Source: Bifidobacterium vansinderenii
GTDB taxonomy: Bacteria > Actinomycetota > Actinomycetes > Actinomycetales > Bifidobacteriaceae
Assembly (NCBI RefSeq): GCF_002234915.1
Contig: NZ_NEWD01000016.1
Span: 62,070-126,069, forward strand
Length of the DNA stretch: 64,000 bases
Direction of reading: 5' to 3'
The notes under the pieces were generated by a model. That model was given only the letters and a program-made list of their open reading frames with translations, searched no databases and had not been told where the DNA came from. Positions 8,339-16,568 of the stretch are shown here, piece by piece; the first letter of the stretch is position 1; the number at the start of each line of letters is the position of its first letter. A program made the translations under genes and the position numbers.

Positions 8339-8578
8339 GCTTACCGTGCCGGGCTTCACTGCTTGTAGTGACGCGTGGTGCTTCTTGCTGCGCGGTTCTG
8401 CTTCGTGCCGCTTCCCCTACTTGCGTCGCTCGGGGATTACGCGGGTCGGTTATCTGCTGCTTACCGTGCCGGGCTTCATCGTTCTTGTGATGACGCGTGG
8501 CCGTGCTGTTGCGCGTTTTGCCTCGTTCGGTTTCCCTTGTTGCGTTTGGGGATTATGCGGGTCGGTGCTTCGCGTGCT
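8339..8578 (+). repeat. Imperfect tandem repeat, two copies of a 120-bp unit
   Basis: The unit starting GCTTACCGTGCCGGGCTTCA occurs at 8339 and again at 8459. Similarity continues through GACGCGTGG and ends near GGGGATTAYGCGGGTCGG. Each copy holds a short hairpin: TCACT/AGTGA (8356-8360 with 8367-8371) in copy 1 and TCATC/GATGA (8476-8480 with 8489-8493) in copy 2. Two base pairs differ but pairing is kept. A related perfect hairpin, CGTTGT/ACAACG, is at 8174-8189. Confidence 0.75.
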
Positions 8579-8775
8579 TGCTTGTCGCGTCGGGCTGGGG
8601 TCCGGGGCCGTGGCACCGGTTCTATGGGGTCGGGCTGGGTTCTTTTCCTGCGATTACCCGGCTCGTATTTTTCGTTGCCCAAGGGGGTTTGTTTTTGGAA
8701 AACCCGCATCCAGCCGGGTTTTCTGCGTTTTTTATCGCGGTGCCCCTGCCCGTGCCCCGCTTTTTGGCTGGTGCC

Positions 8776-8784
8776 GGATATGGC
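8776..8784 (+). promoter_or_regulatory. P1 motif upstream of the replication-relaxation gene
   Basis: Reads GGATATGGC on the plus strand, 94 nt before the start codon. It is the only P1 site on the plus strand, and it precedes a plus-strand gene. Confidence 0.45.
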
Positions 8785-8877
8785 CCTAGTGATTTTAGGA
8801 CCCCTTGTCGTGGACCCCTCCGTACATCGTTTCTTCGGGGTTTGCGCGGGTCCTCCGTTTCGGAGGGAGCATTGGTT

Positions 8878-10689
8878 ATGAGCAGGTACGCGAATCGTGT
8901 GCGTCCGGGTAGTGCGGATTTGCGCATGCTGGATTGCATTTACCGGTGGAAGGGAGCGACGACGGTCGAGGCCGTGCGTTTCGGTGGCTGGTCGATGAAC
9001 AACCGGTCGCGCGTCGCTAAGCGCTTGAGGTTCTTCGAGAAGGAGGGGCTGCTGCGCTCCTCGAAGGAGGGAACGACACGCACCGTGTGGCTGCCGAGGC
9101 CAAGACTGCGCGAGGTGGTGATGAGTCAGGTGCCACCGGCGTCGAGCGTGAAGCCGCGTCAGCATGAGCTTGGTCTCGCTTCGCTTGCGTCGCAGATGTA
9201 CGCCGGCGTGGATGTGCTTGGTCTCGGTGACGAGTGGCCCACCGTGCTTGATGAGATGCAGTACGGTGAGTCCGGCCTCATAGCGGAGCGCGAGTACAAC
9301 ACGTCGCTGCGTAAATGGATGAAGCAGTACACGAACGAGGATGGTGTCGTGGACGACATCGCGGTGGCCGCGAAGTTCGATCGCATCCGACGCGGCATCG
9401 CGCAGACGGGACGCGCACCCGCTTATAACGCGTGGCTGATGCAATCCGCCGGCGAGGGCTACGAGGCCCGTGACGGTTCGTACCGCACCGGCCAGGACGG
9501 CATGTACCAGTGGGTCCTGCTGAACCACGACCTCGCGTTGAACATCGAAGCATTGAAGCAGGGGAACCGGAACCTTGACGAGATAGTGGACGAGGCAGCG
9601 AACCACGTGTACGACTCGAGCTGGTTGCGGCTCACCGATCATCCCGTGGACATGATTCTCGCGCGTCCCGATAAGCGGAGCATCGGGGTCGAGCTGGAGC
9701 TAACCCCGAAGACCATCGAGGAGTACGCGTGCACGCTCACCTCGATGATGCTCACGGGCACGGCCGAGCAGTACGCGGAGTTCGTGTGGATAGCGCCACG
9801 CAGGTTCACACGCAACATGCTGGAGCGTGCCATCGAACTCACCGGCGCAACGAACCAGCGTGTCATCAGCGCGTGGAGCGAGCTTGAGGTCGGCCTCGCG
9901 TCGGGCTGCGACATCTACACGGAGTACGCGGACCCGGACGAGGAGCATAAGCCGGAGGCGAAGCCGCGCGCTGGTTCCGTCCGCTCGTTCCGGCTCCCGA
10001 GGAACCGCACGCGCGAAGCGCGGCTCGCTCAGGAGCGGCAGGCCATCGAAGCAAGGAACAACACCACGCCCGCGTTGAACGAGTACGGGCACCTCGACGC
10101 GCGCGCACCATTCGGAGCGAACCGCGGCAACGCGGCCCAACGCAACACGACAAGCGAAGCACCGGTGACACGCAGCGCAGTGAATGAAATGAGTGAGGCA
10201 CCGGTAACGCGCAACGCTGCCACGATGAGCGACGCACGGACCGACGTCCTTAAATCCCGGACCACCCGCGCTGATTCTTCGTTCGTCGTTTCCACTGACC
10301 AGTTCCCTGTCACGGCTGCGGCTTCTGCTCCTGCGGGTTCACCGGTCGCGGCTCCAGCGTCACCGTTCGTCACACGAAGCGCGGCTCCGACTGCGACCCC
10401 CGTGTTTAACCGTCCCGTTCGTCGTAGTGGTGGCAACCCGTTCAGTGCGGTGATAGGTCAGCCTGCCGGCCCCGTTGACGCGCTGGACGAGGGACCGGCC
10501 GACGCGATGGATGATTCCGCTGGTGCCGTCGCACCGTCACCCTACGTGAAGCCGGTGGCGGATGGAGCCGCCAGCGCTGACGGGAACAAGAAGACGGATG
10601 ACGAGGAGACGCGCGAGATGATGCGTGCCATCCGTCAACCCGAGGAGATGCCGAACCTCGACAACGGTGACTTCGGGTTCATGGACTGA
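8878..10689 (+). CDS. Replication-relaxation family protein with N-terminal winged helix
   Basis: This 603-residue protein has a predicted winged-helix segment (about 12-72, with RSRVAKRLRFFEKEGLL). A later block, VDMILARPDKRSIGVELEL followed by a Lys (about 257-278), fits the replication-relaxation family and has the D...ExExxxK spacing of a PD-(D/E)xK-like fold. The family is common on actinobacterial plasmids and conjugative elements, where a role in DNA processing or replication is suspected. From about residue 360 the protein is low-complexity, with SEAPVTR repeated twice. An element repeat arm is translated in frame as residues 459-465, so the last 140 or so residues may derive from fusion with a neighbouring unit. 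ATG 8878 follows GGAGGG; the frame is open further upstream but without support. Confidence 0.7.
   Translation: MSRYANRVRPGSADLRMLDCIYRWKGATTVEAVRFGGWSMNNRSRVAKRLRFFEKEGLLRSSKEGTTRTVWLPRPRLREVVMSQVPPASSVKPRQHELGLASLASQMYAGVDVLGLGDEWPTVLDEMQYGESGLIAEREYNTSLRKWMKQYTNEDGVVDDIAVAAKFDRIRRGIAQTGRAPAYNAWLMQSAGEGYEARDGSYRTGQDGMYQWVLLNHDLALNIEALKQGNRNLDEIVDEAANHVYDSSWLRLTDHPVDMILARPDKRSIGVELELTPKTIEEYACTLTSMMLTGTAEQYAEFVWIAPRRFTRNMLERAIELTGATNQRVISAWSELEVGLASGCDIYTEYADPDEEHKPEAKPRAGSVRSFRLPRNRTREARLAQERQAIEARNNTTPALNEYGHLDARAPFGANRGNAAQRNTTSEAPVTRSAVNEMSEAPVTRNAATMSDARTDVLKSRTTRADSSFVVSTDQFPVTAAASAPAGSPVAAPASPFVTRSAAPTATPVFNRPVRRSGGNPFSAVIGQPAGPVDALDEGPADAMDDSAGAVAPSPYVKPVADGAASADGNKKTDDEETREMMRAIRQPEEMPNLDNGDFGFMD
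10253..10272 (-). repeat. Element repeat arm inside a coding region
   Basis: An exact R arm lies within the replication-relaxation gene and is read in frame as K-S-R-T-T-R-A. It is the only copy in the window inside a supported gene. Confidence 0.9.
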
Positions 10690-10763
10690 CCCGCTCACAC
10701 CAACCAGTTAAGCGCGGGCACGGACCGGACACCATAGACAAGGGGAAAGAAGAACAACACGCG

Positions 10764-10783
10764 GGCGCGGGTGGTCCGGGATT
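10764..10783 (+). repeat. Element repeat arm, solitary, F orientation
   Basis: Lies 75 nt after the stop of the replication-relaxation gene and is preceded by an A-rich tract (GGGGAAAGAAGAACAACA). It could pair with the R arm at 10253 inside that gene. Confidence 0.85.
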
Positions 10784-10879
10784 TACGTAAGGTTCCTCGC
10801 GCGGAGCGACCATCCGCTTGCTAGTTGCTCGTTGTTCTTGCCGTGTTGTGGTGCTGGTTCGTGCGCTGCGCTGGTTTTC

Positions 10880-10895
10880 GGTTAGATGAATGGTG
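10880..10895 (+). promoter_or_regulatory. P2 motif upstream of the leader peptide and 408-residue gene
   Basis: Reads GGTTAGATGAATGGTG on the plus strand, matching the minus-strand sites at 14028 and 31801. The first ATG is 9 nt further on, so if TAGATG is a -10 box the mRNA has a very short leader. Confidence 0.45.
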
Positions 10896-10903
10896 AAGGA
10901 AAA

Positions 10904-10966
10904 ATGATGTGGTTCGGTCGCGCGCCCGTCGTGGTGCGCGCGGCCATCGTGCTTGGGGGTGCGTGA
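10904..10966 (+). CDS. Possible 20-residue leader peptide
   Basis: A short frame (MMWFGRAP, then VVVRAAIVLGGA) starts after a good ribosome-binding site (GAAGGA). Its TGA overlaps the ATG of the next gene as TGATG. The downstream ATG has no strong ribosome-binding site of its own, so translation coupling is likely. The peptide has no recognisable function. Confidence 0.45.
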   Translation: MMWFGRAPVVVRAAIVLGGA

Positions 10967-12192
10967 TGAGGAGGAGCGTCGTGGGGAACCTGACCCGCTC
11001 GGGTTTCCGTTTTGATGATTGGGTGCTGGTCAGGCCGGATGCTTACGCGAAGAGACGCGGTTGGGTTCCGTCCCCGGTTTCGTCCGTGCCGCTGCATGAG
11101 GTGGGTCGCGCGTGTTCGCGTGCCGGGCTGATGATGCTCGAGCTACGGTTCGACGCTTCAGCGATCTACGACGCTCGACGCGCGGCACGCAAGGCAGGTG
11201 TGACGTCGAAGCGCGAACTGGTCCGTGCTGGGGCCGAGGCACTGACGGATTGCCGTTGGGTGCTCGGCCTGTACCGGTGCGATGACTACGGCAGGCGCGA
11301 CCGTCGCGACCGCTCGCTCCTCGTTGACGTTGACGCGATGCAGCGTAACGAGCATGACGCGCACGACACCGGTGCCGCGCTCCCCTATGGCCGCGCGGTG
11401 GCCGATTGGGATGAGGCCCACGGACGCTCCACGAGCGATGAACTGCTCGTCGGTGTGCGCGCTGGCAGCTACGAGTTGTACCGTGACGCATGGATGGCCG
11501 CGCATCCCTACGCTGAAGTGCCGGTGCTACCCGTGACGCTTGACACGAAAGCGATGGATGAGGTGCGTAGCATCGGTATCCCCCGCGCGTACTACATGCT
11601 CGGACTCGCACCGGTGGAGACGAGCACGAGCTACGTGCCGCTACTATCCCTCAGAGAACTGCTCGACCTGTGCGTGGTGTTCGATTACGACCCGTGGACC
11701 GCACGCTCGAACCGAGACCTGCACGAGGTCCCCATCGACGATCTGCCGCGCATGATTGACGGGTACCACCGGCTCGTGGCCGCCCGCGTCAACGCAGCCG
11801 AAACACGGGAACGCGAGGAGCGGATGGCCCGCTACTCCCGCTCCACGGACCCCGTGCTCAGCACGAACCACACCACGCTCCTCCACGACGCACGCAACAC
11901 CACTGCCGCTACGAACACCGTCACACCAGCGACCGGTACCGCGACAGGCATAGTCACGACACGAGCAGGTGCGGCCGTGAACCACGCTACAAGCACCACA
12001 AGCGCTGACGACGCGACAAACAAGAAGCCGCGACGCTTGATACGAGCACCACGCAACCTCCCGAAGCGAGGGGCACGTCGCAACCGCGTCACGCGGGCCG
12101 ACCTCGAAGTACGGCCATGGCACCAGGCATCGGGCCGCGAATCACTCGGGCAAGCCGCCCGGCGTATCACCACGCGACCAACCACAAGGTGA
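10966..12192 (+). CDS. Hypothetical element protein, 408 residues
   Basis: I do not recognise this protein. It has a folded-looking N-terminal part (about 1-290) with short helices rich in Arg and Asp, such as FDASAIYDARRAARKAG, and a DELLVGVRAGSYELYRDAW segment. A Thr/Ala-rich linker follows (about 310-365), then a very basic tail (KKPRRLIRAPRNLPKRGARR). The basic tail suggests nucleic-acid binding, but this is inference. The TGATG overlap with the leader frame and the P2 site 70-85 nt upstream support the start chosen; a GTG further upstream at 10909 is less likely. The next gene is convergent and shares the hairpin terminator at 12344-12396. Confidence 0.7.
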   Translation: MRRSVVGNLTRSGFRFDDWVLVRPDAYAKRRGWVPSPVSSVPLHEVGRACSRAGLMMLELRFDASAIYDARRAARKAGVTSKRELVRAGAEALTDCRWVLGLYRCDDYGRRDRRDRSLLVDVDAMQRNEHDAHDTGAALPYGRAVADWDEAHGRSTSDELLVGVRAGSYELYRDAWMAAHPYAEVPVLPVTLDTKAMDEVRSIGIPRAYYMLGLAPVETSTSYVPLLSLRELLDLCVVFDYDPWTARSNRDLHEVPIDDLPRMIDGYHRLVAARVNAAETREREERMARYSRSTDPVLSTNHTTLLHDARNTTAATNTVTPATGTATGIVTTRAGAAVNHATSTTSADDATNKKPRRLIRAPRNLPKRGARRNRVTRADLEVRPWHQASGRESLGQAARRITTRPTTR

Positions 12193-12343
12193 ACGCGCAT
12201 CGCGGAACAAACCGCACGCGCAATCGCGGAACAAGAGGATTGCGCGTGCGGAACCACAACGGTGAGCCGATATCAAGCACGACTCACGCATGTGACGCTG
12301 TGCCGCGCAAGAAGGAGAAGAAAAAGTAGGAAAGAAAAACAGC

Positions 12344-12396
12344 AGCGCGGGTGGTCCGGGATTATTGGTTAGTTGAAATCCCGGACCACCCGCGCT
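12344..12396. terminator. Repeat-pair hairpin, bidirectional terminator
   Basis: Perfect 20-bp inverted arms (12344-12363 and 12377-12396) with a 13-nt loop extend outward by GCA/TGC. They are flanked by AAAAAC on the left and TTTTC on the right. It lies between two convergent genes and is the clearest case of the repeat acting as a factor-independent terminator. Confidence 0.9.
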
Positions 12397-12456
12397 GCTT
12401 TTCATTCCGCTGTTTTCGTTCTTTTGCCTGTGCCGCTCGCTACAGCGGCGGACCCG

Positions 12457-13608
12457 TCACACGGTCTTCGGGTGCTCCGGCTCGAACGCGCTTGACCAAT
12501 ACACCTGGCCTCGCTTGGCCCATGGCATGACCTTCTGCTGACGCGCACCTATCCAGTACGGGGACGTGATGCTGTTGTACGCACCATCCGGCTTATGGCA
12601 GGCCTGTGTGTTATCCCCGTGGAGCCGTCCATCCTTGGCCACGACGCTCGAAAGCGCGACGCTGATGCTGCGCGTCGGTACCTGCCTGCCCACGTCAAGG
12701 TAGATGTTCCAGCAGTCGAAGCCCCGGCGGTTCCTGTCCGTCCGGAACGTTGCCACCCACCTCCAGCCGTGCGAGTTGAACACTCGTTCCCAGGCCTGAT
12801 GGTTCGGGCAGCGATGCACGGGGATGCACACGAGGAAGTAACGGCCATGCGGGACCGCGTTCAGCGCGACGTTCTTCGCTTTCAGCATGCGCTTCACGGA
12901 TGTTCGGTTCAGCGGCTTCTGGACGGGGCCGAGGTATGGCTGCGTGTCGCTGACGGTCTCGGGTATCGGTGCGGTGCATCGCTCGTGCGGTTCGTCGGCC
13001 CCCGGCTGGAACATCCACTGGATCCTGTCCACCCCGTCGTCGCAGTAGAAGGTCTTCTTCCTCAGCGTGAGCAGGCCGTGGCTCCGGTACGTGCTGTCCA
13101 TGAGGATGTCGCTTTCCAGTCTCGCGTTCGCAACGTTGAACATGCGGTGTATCTGCTTCTGGAGAATCTCATTGAACTCGTTCCGGCCCGGGTTCAGGCT
13201 GCTATCCGCGTAAGCGTCACCGCGCGTGACGTAGTAGCGGACGTACTCGCTGTAGCTGCGCACGATTTCCCGTGCGGTGAGCATGGGCTTCCCGTCCGCG
13301 TCCACGTAGCGCTTCCGGTACTCCTTCGTGATGCCCCGGTACATGACGTCCGCGAAGTGGAGGAAATCCGCGCGGCACAACGCTCGGTGGACCTCGACGT
13401 TCATGATGAACCGGTCGTTCTCCACCCAAGCACCGAGCAGCATCGCGGTGACCTCGCGCGTCACACGCTCCACGTCATCATCCAGCCCTGCCGCTATGGA
13501 CTCCGAGAACCACGGCACGTAATCCTCGTCCGGATGCCATGGGCTTATCGAACCACCGCCGCGCGTCATCCTGCACAGCTTCATCGTCCATTCCCTATCG
13601 TAGAACAT
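12457..13608 (-). CDS. Hypothetical element protein, 383 residues
   Basis: I do not recognise this protein. It begins MFYDREWTMKLCRM after GAGGGGA at good spacing; the frame continues upstream but crosses the start of the sister gene region without a ribosome-binding site. It is rich in aromatic residues, Arg and His. Visible blocks include VPWFSESIAAGLD (about 31-43), a helical FADVMYRGITKEYRKRY (about 88-104) and a C-terminal YFLVCIPVHRCPNHQAWERV block. The motif YVPWF plus acidic context also occurs in the 203-residue protein at 15957-16568 (SYVPWFVNSAVLL), hinting at a shared short domain. It probably shares the P2-driven transcript of the 78-residue gene upstream. Confidence 0.7.
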   Translation of the reverse strand: MFYDREWTMKLCRMTRGGGSISPWHPDEDYVPWFSESIAAGLDDDVERVTREVTAMLLGAWVENDRFIMNVEVHRALCRADFLHFADVMYRGITKEYRKRYVDADGKPMLTAREIVRSYSEYVRYYVTRGDAYADSSLNPGRNEFNEILQKQIHRMFNVANARLESDILMDSTYRSHGLLTLRKKTFYCDDGVDRIQWMFQPGADEPHERCTAPIPETVSDTQPYLGPVQKPLNRTSVKRMLKAKNVALNAVPHGRYFLVCIPVHRCPNHQAWERVFNSHGWRWVATFRTDRNRRGFDCWNIYLDVGRQVPTRSISVALSSVVAKDGRLHGDNTQACHKPDGAYNSITSPYWIGARQQKVMPWAKRGQVYWSSAFEPEHPKTV

Positions 13609-13698
13609 CACCGACTCCCCTCTACAAAACAATCTCCTCGGCCCCGCGATGCGTTGAACGTTCACGGCCGCGCGGGGCACCGGCCATGACGGTCAGCC

Positions 13699-13935
13699 TC
13701 ACAGGTCGAGGAACGAATCCCCGACGCCCGGCAGCACCTCGCTCGCATCCATGACGGATGCAGCGTCAGGCAGAAGCTCCGCGCTCGTCCGCACGCGAGG
13801 CACGATAAGGGAACCGAAATCCAGCATCCCCTCCTCCATGCGAGCCGCGCGACGGACCCGGAACCAATCAGCGAACGAACGACGCGACGAACGACGAGCG
13901 TTCAGCGTAGGGACGTAAGCAGCCATCTGAGCCAT
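13699..13935 (-). CDS. Small hypothetical element protein, 78 residues
   Basis: A basic N-terminal half (RRSSRRSFADWFRVRRAARM) is followed by an acidic, Leu-rich half ending in DSFLDL. AAGGA precedes the ATG by 7 nt. The 383-residue gene follows on the same strand after 90 nt, so the two are probably co-transcribed from the P2 site at 14028. Function unknown. Confidence 0.6.
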   Translation of the reverse strand: MAQMAAYVPTLNARRSSRRSFADWFRVRRAARMEEGMLDFGSLIVPRVRTSAELLPDAASVMDASEVLPGVGDSFLDL

Positions 13936-14027
13936 GATTCAATCCTTCCCGAAACGGAACCACGCGAACCGGAGAGCCGGGGACCATCCCCAGCCGGAAT
14001 CCAAACCCGCTCCGCGCGTTCACCATG

Positions 14028-14036
14028 TATCTAACC
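14028..14036 (-). promoter_or_regulatory. P2 motif upstream of the 78-residue gene
   Basis: On the minus strand the site reads TTGCCGGTTAGATACATGG. It shares 16 identical bases with the site at 31801, and GGGGTTTTGCC also precedes both. Confidence 0.55.
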
Positions 14037-14209
14037 GGCAAAACCCCGCACAACGACGAAAACAAGGGAAAACCGGAAAAATAATCGAAAATTTTTCCGA
14101 GAATCCCCACGGCCCGAGGAACGAACCATAAACAAGCAAGCGGCCAGAAGCAAAAGGAGAAGAACACCACCAACACGGGCACGGATGGACGGGGACCAAC
14201 GAAACATAA

Positions 14210-14229
14210 AATCCCGGACCATCCGCGCA
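14210..14229 (-). repeat. Diverged repeat arm, R orientation
   Basis: Differs from the common arm in ACCATCC (usual ACCACCC) and in its last base. It is followed by CATTTTCTCC. Confidence 0.8.
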
Positions 14230-14407
14230 ACATTTTCTCCTCCTGCCCCATCACCAGCGTTGCCGTTACGCCGGGCGCTTACCCCGTCGCGCTGCTCGTT
14301 GCCCGTGCTGGTTTAAGACCATCAGCGTTACCCCACGCCCCGCGCGGTCCCCCTCGGTTTGCCGGCCAGCACTCATGGTGCGTGCCCCGGTGATGAAGGA
14401 TAGGACG

Positions 14408-14427
14408 GGCGCGGGTGGTCCGGGATT
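14408..14427 (+). repeat. Element repeat arm, F orientation
   Basis: Lies 76 nt from the end of the three-gene unit 14503-16891. With the R arm at 17142 it encloses that whole unit. Confidence 0.88.
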
Positions 14428-14502
14428 TTCTGTGCTTATGGATAAGCGGAGCGGGGCCGGGTTGTTGTTCCCGTGCCCCGCTCCTCGTGCTTGTAGTTAT
14501 GG

Positions 14503-15954
14503 TCACCGCGTTGGTGCGGTGCTGCGTGTGTGCTGTCGCACCGGCCTGAACATAGGCCGTTGTGCTTGTGGTTCCGTCTCGTTGCTCGTGGTGGTCGGTT
14601 CCGGTTCCTCGACGCCGGTCCTGAAGATGTCGTCCGTCACCGGTGGTTCCGGTTCGTCGTCCTTCCCGAGCGGCAGTGGATCCGTGGTGGATGCCGGCTC
14701 CTCATCGGTGACGTCGGGCAGCGCCGCTGGTGCGGGTTGTGGTTCCACTTCCGGCAGTGGTTCGTTGTGCGTCGCTGTTTCGGGTTTCGTGTCGTGTGGT
14801 TCGGGTTCCGGAACCGGCGTTGCATCGTCGGGTTCCTCGTCGGTGGTCCCGTAGTCGAACGGGGTTCCGGCCGCGACGAGTTCGGGTTCCTTGCCGGTCG
14901 GGTCAAGCTCGTCGGCCACCGCGAGGAGTTGCTTGTCCTCCTCCGTGAGACCGGCCACCGCGACCCTAGCCGCTGCCGAGTCGGCTGCGCTTGTTGCCTC
15001 GTGCTTCTCGTCGTCGGGTTTCGTCAGGTCGAACGGCAGGCTGATGTTGCTGCGCTCCACCTGCTCAGCGACTTTCCGTCCGACCTTCGACGCGGCTTGC
15101 GTCGCTGATTGCGCGGCAGCCGCACCGGCCTCGCTGATCGTCTTCCTCAGCTCGTCCGCGTCGAGGTTGTCGAGGTTCGCGCGTTCGAGCGTCGCTTTGC
15201 GTTGCTCCTTCGTGCGGTTCACGGTGCGGTGCAGCATGTCCGCTATACCGGTCAACCATTTGCCGTAGAGCCTCGCTACGCCCTTCAGGCCGAGGACGAT
15301 CTGGCTGTAGTTCTCGCGGAACACGGGTTCACGCCCCGCGTGCTTCAACCACCAGCCGACCCTGTAGAGCACGAGCGCGATGATGGTGCTCGTCGCTTCG
15401 AGCACGTAGCCGTACACGAGCTGACCCGTGGTGAGGGCCGCGTTCGTGACTATGCCCGCATTCGTCTCATCGAAGTCGCGCATCATGTACGACGCACCAC
15501 GCACCGTGTTGTCGCGGTCCCTGACCTTGCCGACGCGCGCACGGTCGAGCAGCGGGGCCTTCTTCTCCCTCCGCTTCCTGCCATGCTTGCCCTTCACGGG
15601 TTCCGACGTCGGCTCGTCGCTCGCGTTCTTCACGGGCAGGAACGTGCCTTCGTCTATCTCATCGGCCAGTGCCTCGAACGGATCCGCGGCCCTCGCTGCA
15701 CGTTCGGCCTCGCGGGCCGCGTCGCGTTCCTCCTTGGCCTTGTTGGACCGGGCCGCAAGCTCGGCCGGTGAGCGCACCTCCGTTACTCCGGTGAGCGGGG
15801 CCGGGTCCGCCACGCGCTGTGTCTCGCCGCGCGCGAGTTCGTCAAGCTTCGCGAGCGAGTCGAGGTCGTCATCCGCACCCGACACGTCGAGGCTCGCGTC
15901 AATCGGGTACGCGGACTCCCAATCATCCGGCACCGGTGCCATTGCCTTGTCCAT
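14503..15954 (-). CDS. Hypothetical membrane-associated element protein, 483 residues
   Basis: Third gene of a tight operon. The N-terminal third is charged and helical (KAKEERDAAREAERAARAA). A hydrophobic segment follows near the middle (about 165-200: LVYGYVLEATSTIIALVLYRV), which may cross or associate with the membrane. Next come a basic helical region (RTKEQRKATLERANL) and an Ala-rich coil. The last 120 residues are acidic and Pro-rich (PEPEPHDTKPETATHNEPL). No known domain is recognised. ATG 15954 is 8 nt after GGGGAG and 2 nt after the stop of the previous gene; a GTG two codons earlier is possible. A membrane-tethered scaffold in element transfer or maintenance would fit, but that is speculation. 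Confidence 0.7.
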   Translation of the reverse strand: MDKAMAPVPDDWESAYPIDASLDVSGADDDLDSLAKLDELARGETQRVADPAPLTGVTEVRSPAELAARSNKAKEERDAAREAERAARAADPFEALADEIDEGTFLPVKNASDEPTSEPVKGKHGRKRREKKAPLLDRARVGKVRDRDNTVRGASYMMRDFDETNAGIVTNAALTTGQLVYGYVLEATSTIIALVLYRVGWWLKHAGREPVFRENYSQIVLGLKGVARLYGKWLTGIADMLHRTVNRTKEQRKATLERANLDNLDADELRKTISEAGAAAAQSATQAASKVGRKVAEQVERSNISLPFDLTKPDDEKHEATSAADSAAARVAVAGLTEEDKQLLAVADELDPTGKEPELVAAGTPFDYGTTDEEPDDATPVPEPEPHDTKPETATHNEPLPEVEPQPAPAALPDVTDEEPASTTDPLPLGKDDEPEPPVTDDIFRTGVEEPEPTTTSNETEPQAQRPMFRPVRQHTRSTAPTR

Positions 15955-15956
15955 CT

Positions 15957-16568
15957 TCACTTCTCCCCTCCATCATCGTTGTCGTCGGTTTCCTCGGTTC
16001 CGCGTCCATGCTTCGCGGGAATCCAGTCGGGGCCGGGTTCCGCGCTGAACGGTTCGTCCTGCGCAAGCTCCTCCAGCTCCTCCGGTGTGTACTCATCCTC
16101 CAGCTTCTCCACGAGGTGCATGTTCCGGTACGCGTTCACCGACGCGCGGTACGCGAGCACGAGATCCAGCGGCATGTCGTCCAGCGACGCGCGGTCGAAC
16201 GGGTCGCGGCCCAGTGCGTCGATGCGCTTATCGATGTACCCGTCAAGCCCGGCCCGGTTCAGCAGCACGGCCGAGTTCACGAACCATGGCACGTAGGATG
16301 GGCTGCATGAAACGTAGCCCATCATCGGCTGCGCTTCGAGCGCGTACCCGTGCTGCTCGCTTGCCTCGGCCTCCAGCCCGAAGAGCAGCTGGGCCGCGTT
16401 CGACTCGGCAGGGATGTCGAGCTTCACACGGTCGTCGTTGCGCAGCGTCGCTGCCTCGATGTCATCCAGCCGCGACTGCACGAGCGCGTCCTCGATGAGG
16501 ATGGACACCTCGTCATCGTCATGGCCGTACCCCTCGAACCGGTCACGGTCATCACCAACGCGCTTCAT
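15957..16568 (-). CDS. Hypothetical acidic element protein, 203 residues
   Basis: Middle gene of the operon, starting by a 4-nt ATGA overlap with the gene before and preceded by GGAGG. The protein is strongly acidic, especially at the end (EETDDNDDGGEK). A central part contains PSYVPWFVNSAVLLNRAGLD, related to the VPWFSESIAAGLD block of the protein at 12457-13608. Function unknown. Confidence 0.7.
   Translation of the reverse strand: MKRVGDDRDRFEGYGHDDDEVSILIEDALVQSRLDDIEAATLRNDDRVKLDIPAESNAAQLLFGLEAEASEQHGYALEAQPMMGYVSCSPSYVPWFVNSAVLLNRAGLDGYIDKRIDALGRDPFDRASLDDMPLDLVLAYRASVNAYRNMHLVEKLEDEYTPEELEELAQDEPFSAEPGPDWIPAKHGRGTEETDDNDDGGEK

Larger units (their letters stand above)
6705..8877. other. 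Gene-poor 2.2-kb region with strand-biased composition
   Basis: No ORF here has a convincing start or protein-like composition. From about 6780 to 7860 the plus strand is strikingly poor in T; from about 8140 to 8870 it is poor in A and rich in G and T. The switch lies near 7900-8100, between the leftward pilin and the rightward replication-relaxation gene. The region holds seven repeat arms, a candidate small RNA and a tandem 120-bp repeat, annotated separately. Confidence 0.6.
13936..14502. other. Non-coding separator
   Basis: No gene is supported. Contents are the P2 site, an A-rich stretch with AAAATAATCGAAAATTTTTCC (about 14072-14095; a shorter relative, AATAATCCGAAAAATTTTCC, occurs at 18246-18265), and two repeat arms. 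Confidence 0.55.

Noticed and set aside
8283-8881. Long open frames in the 8.2-8.9 kb region
   Set aside because: They overlap each other in three frames, have no ribosome-binding site and are Cys/Arg/Leu-rich with no protein-like composition; they result from A-poor DNA.
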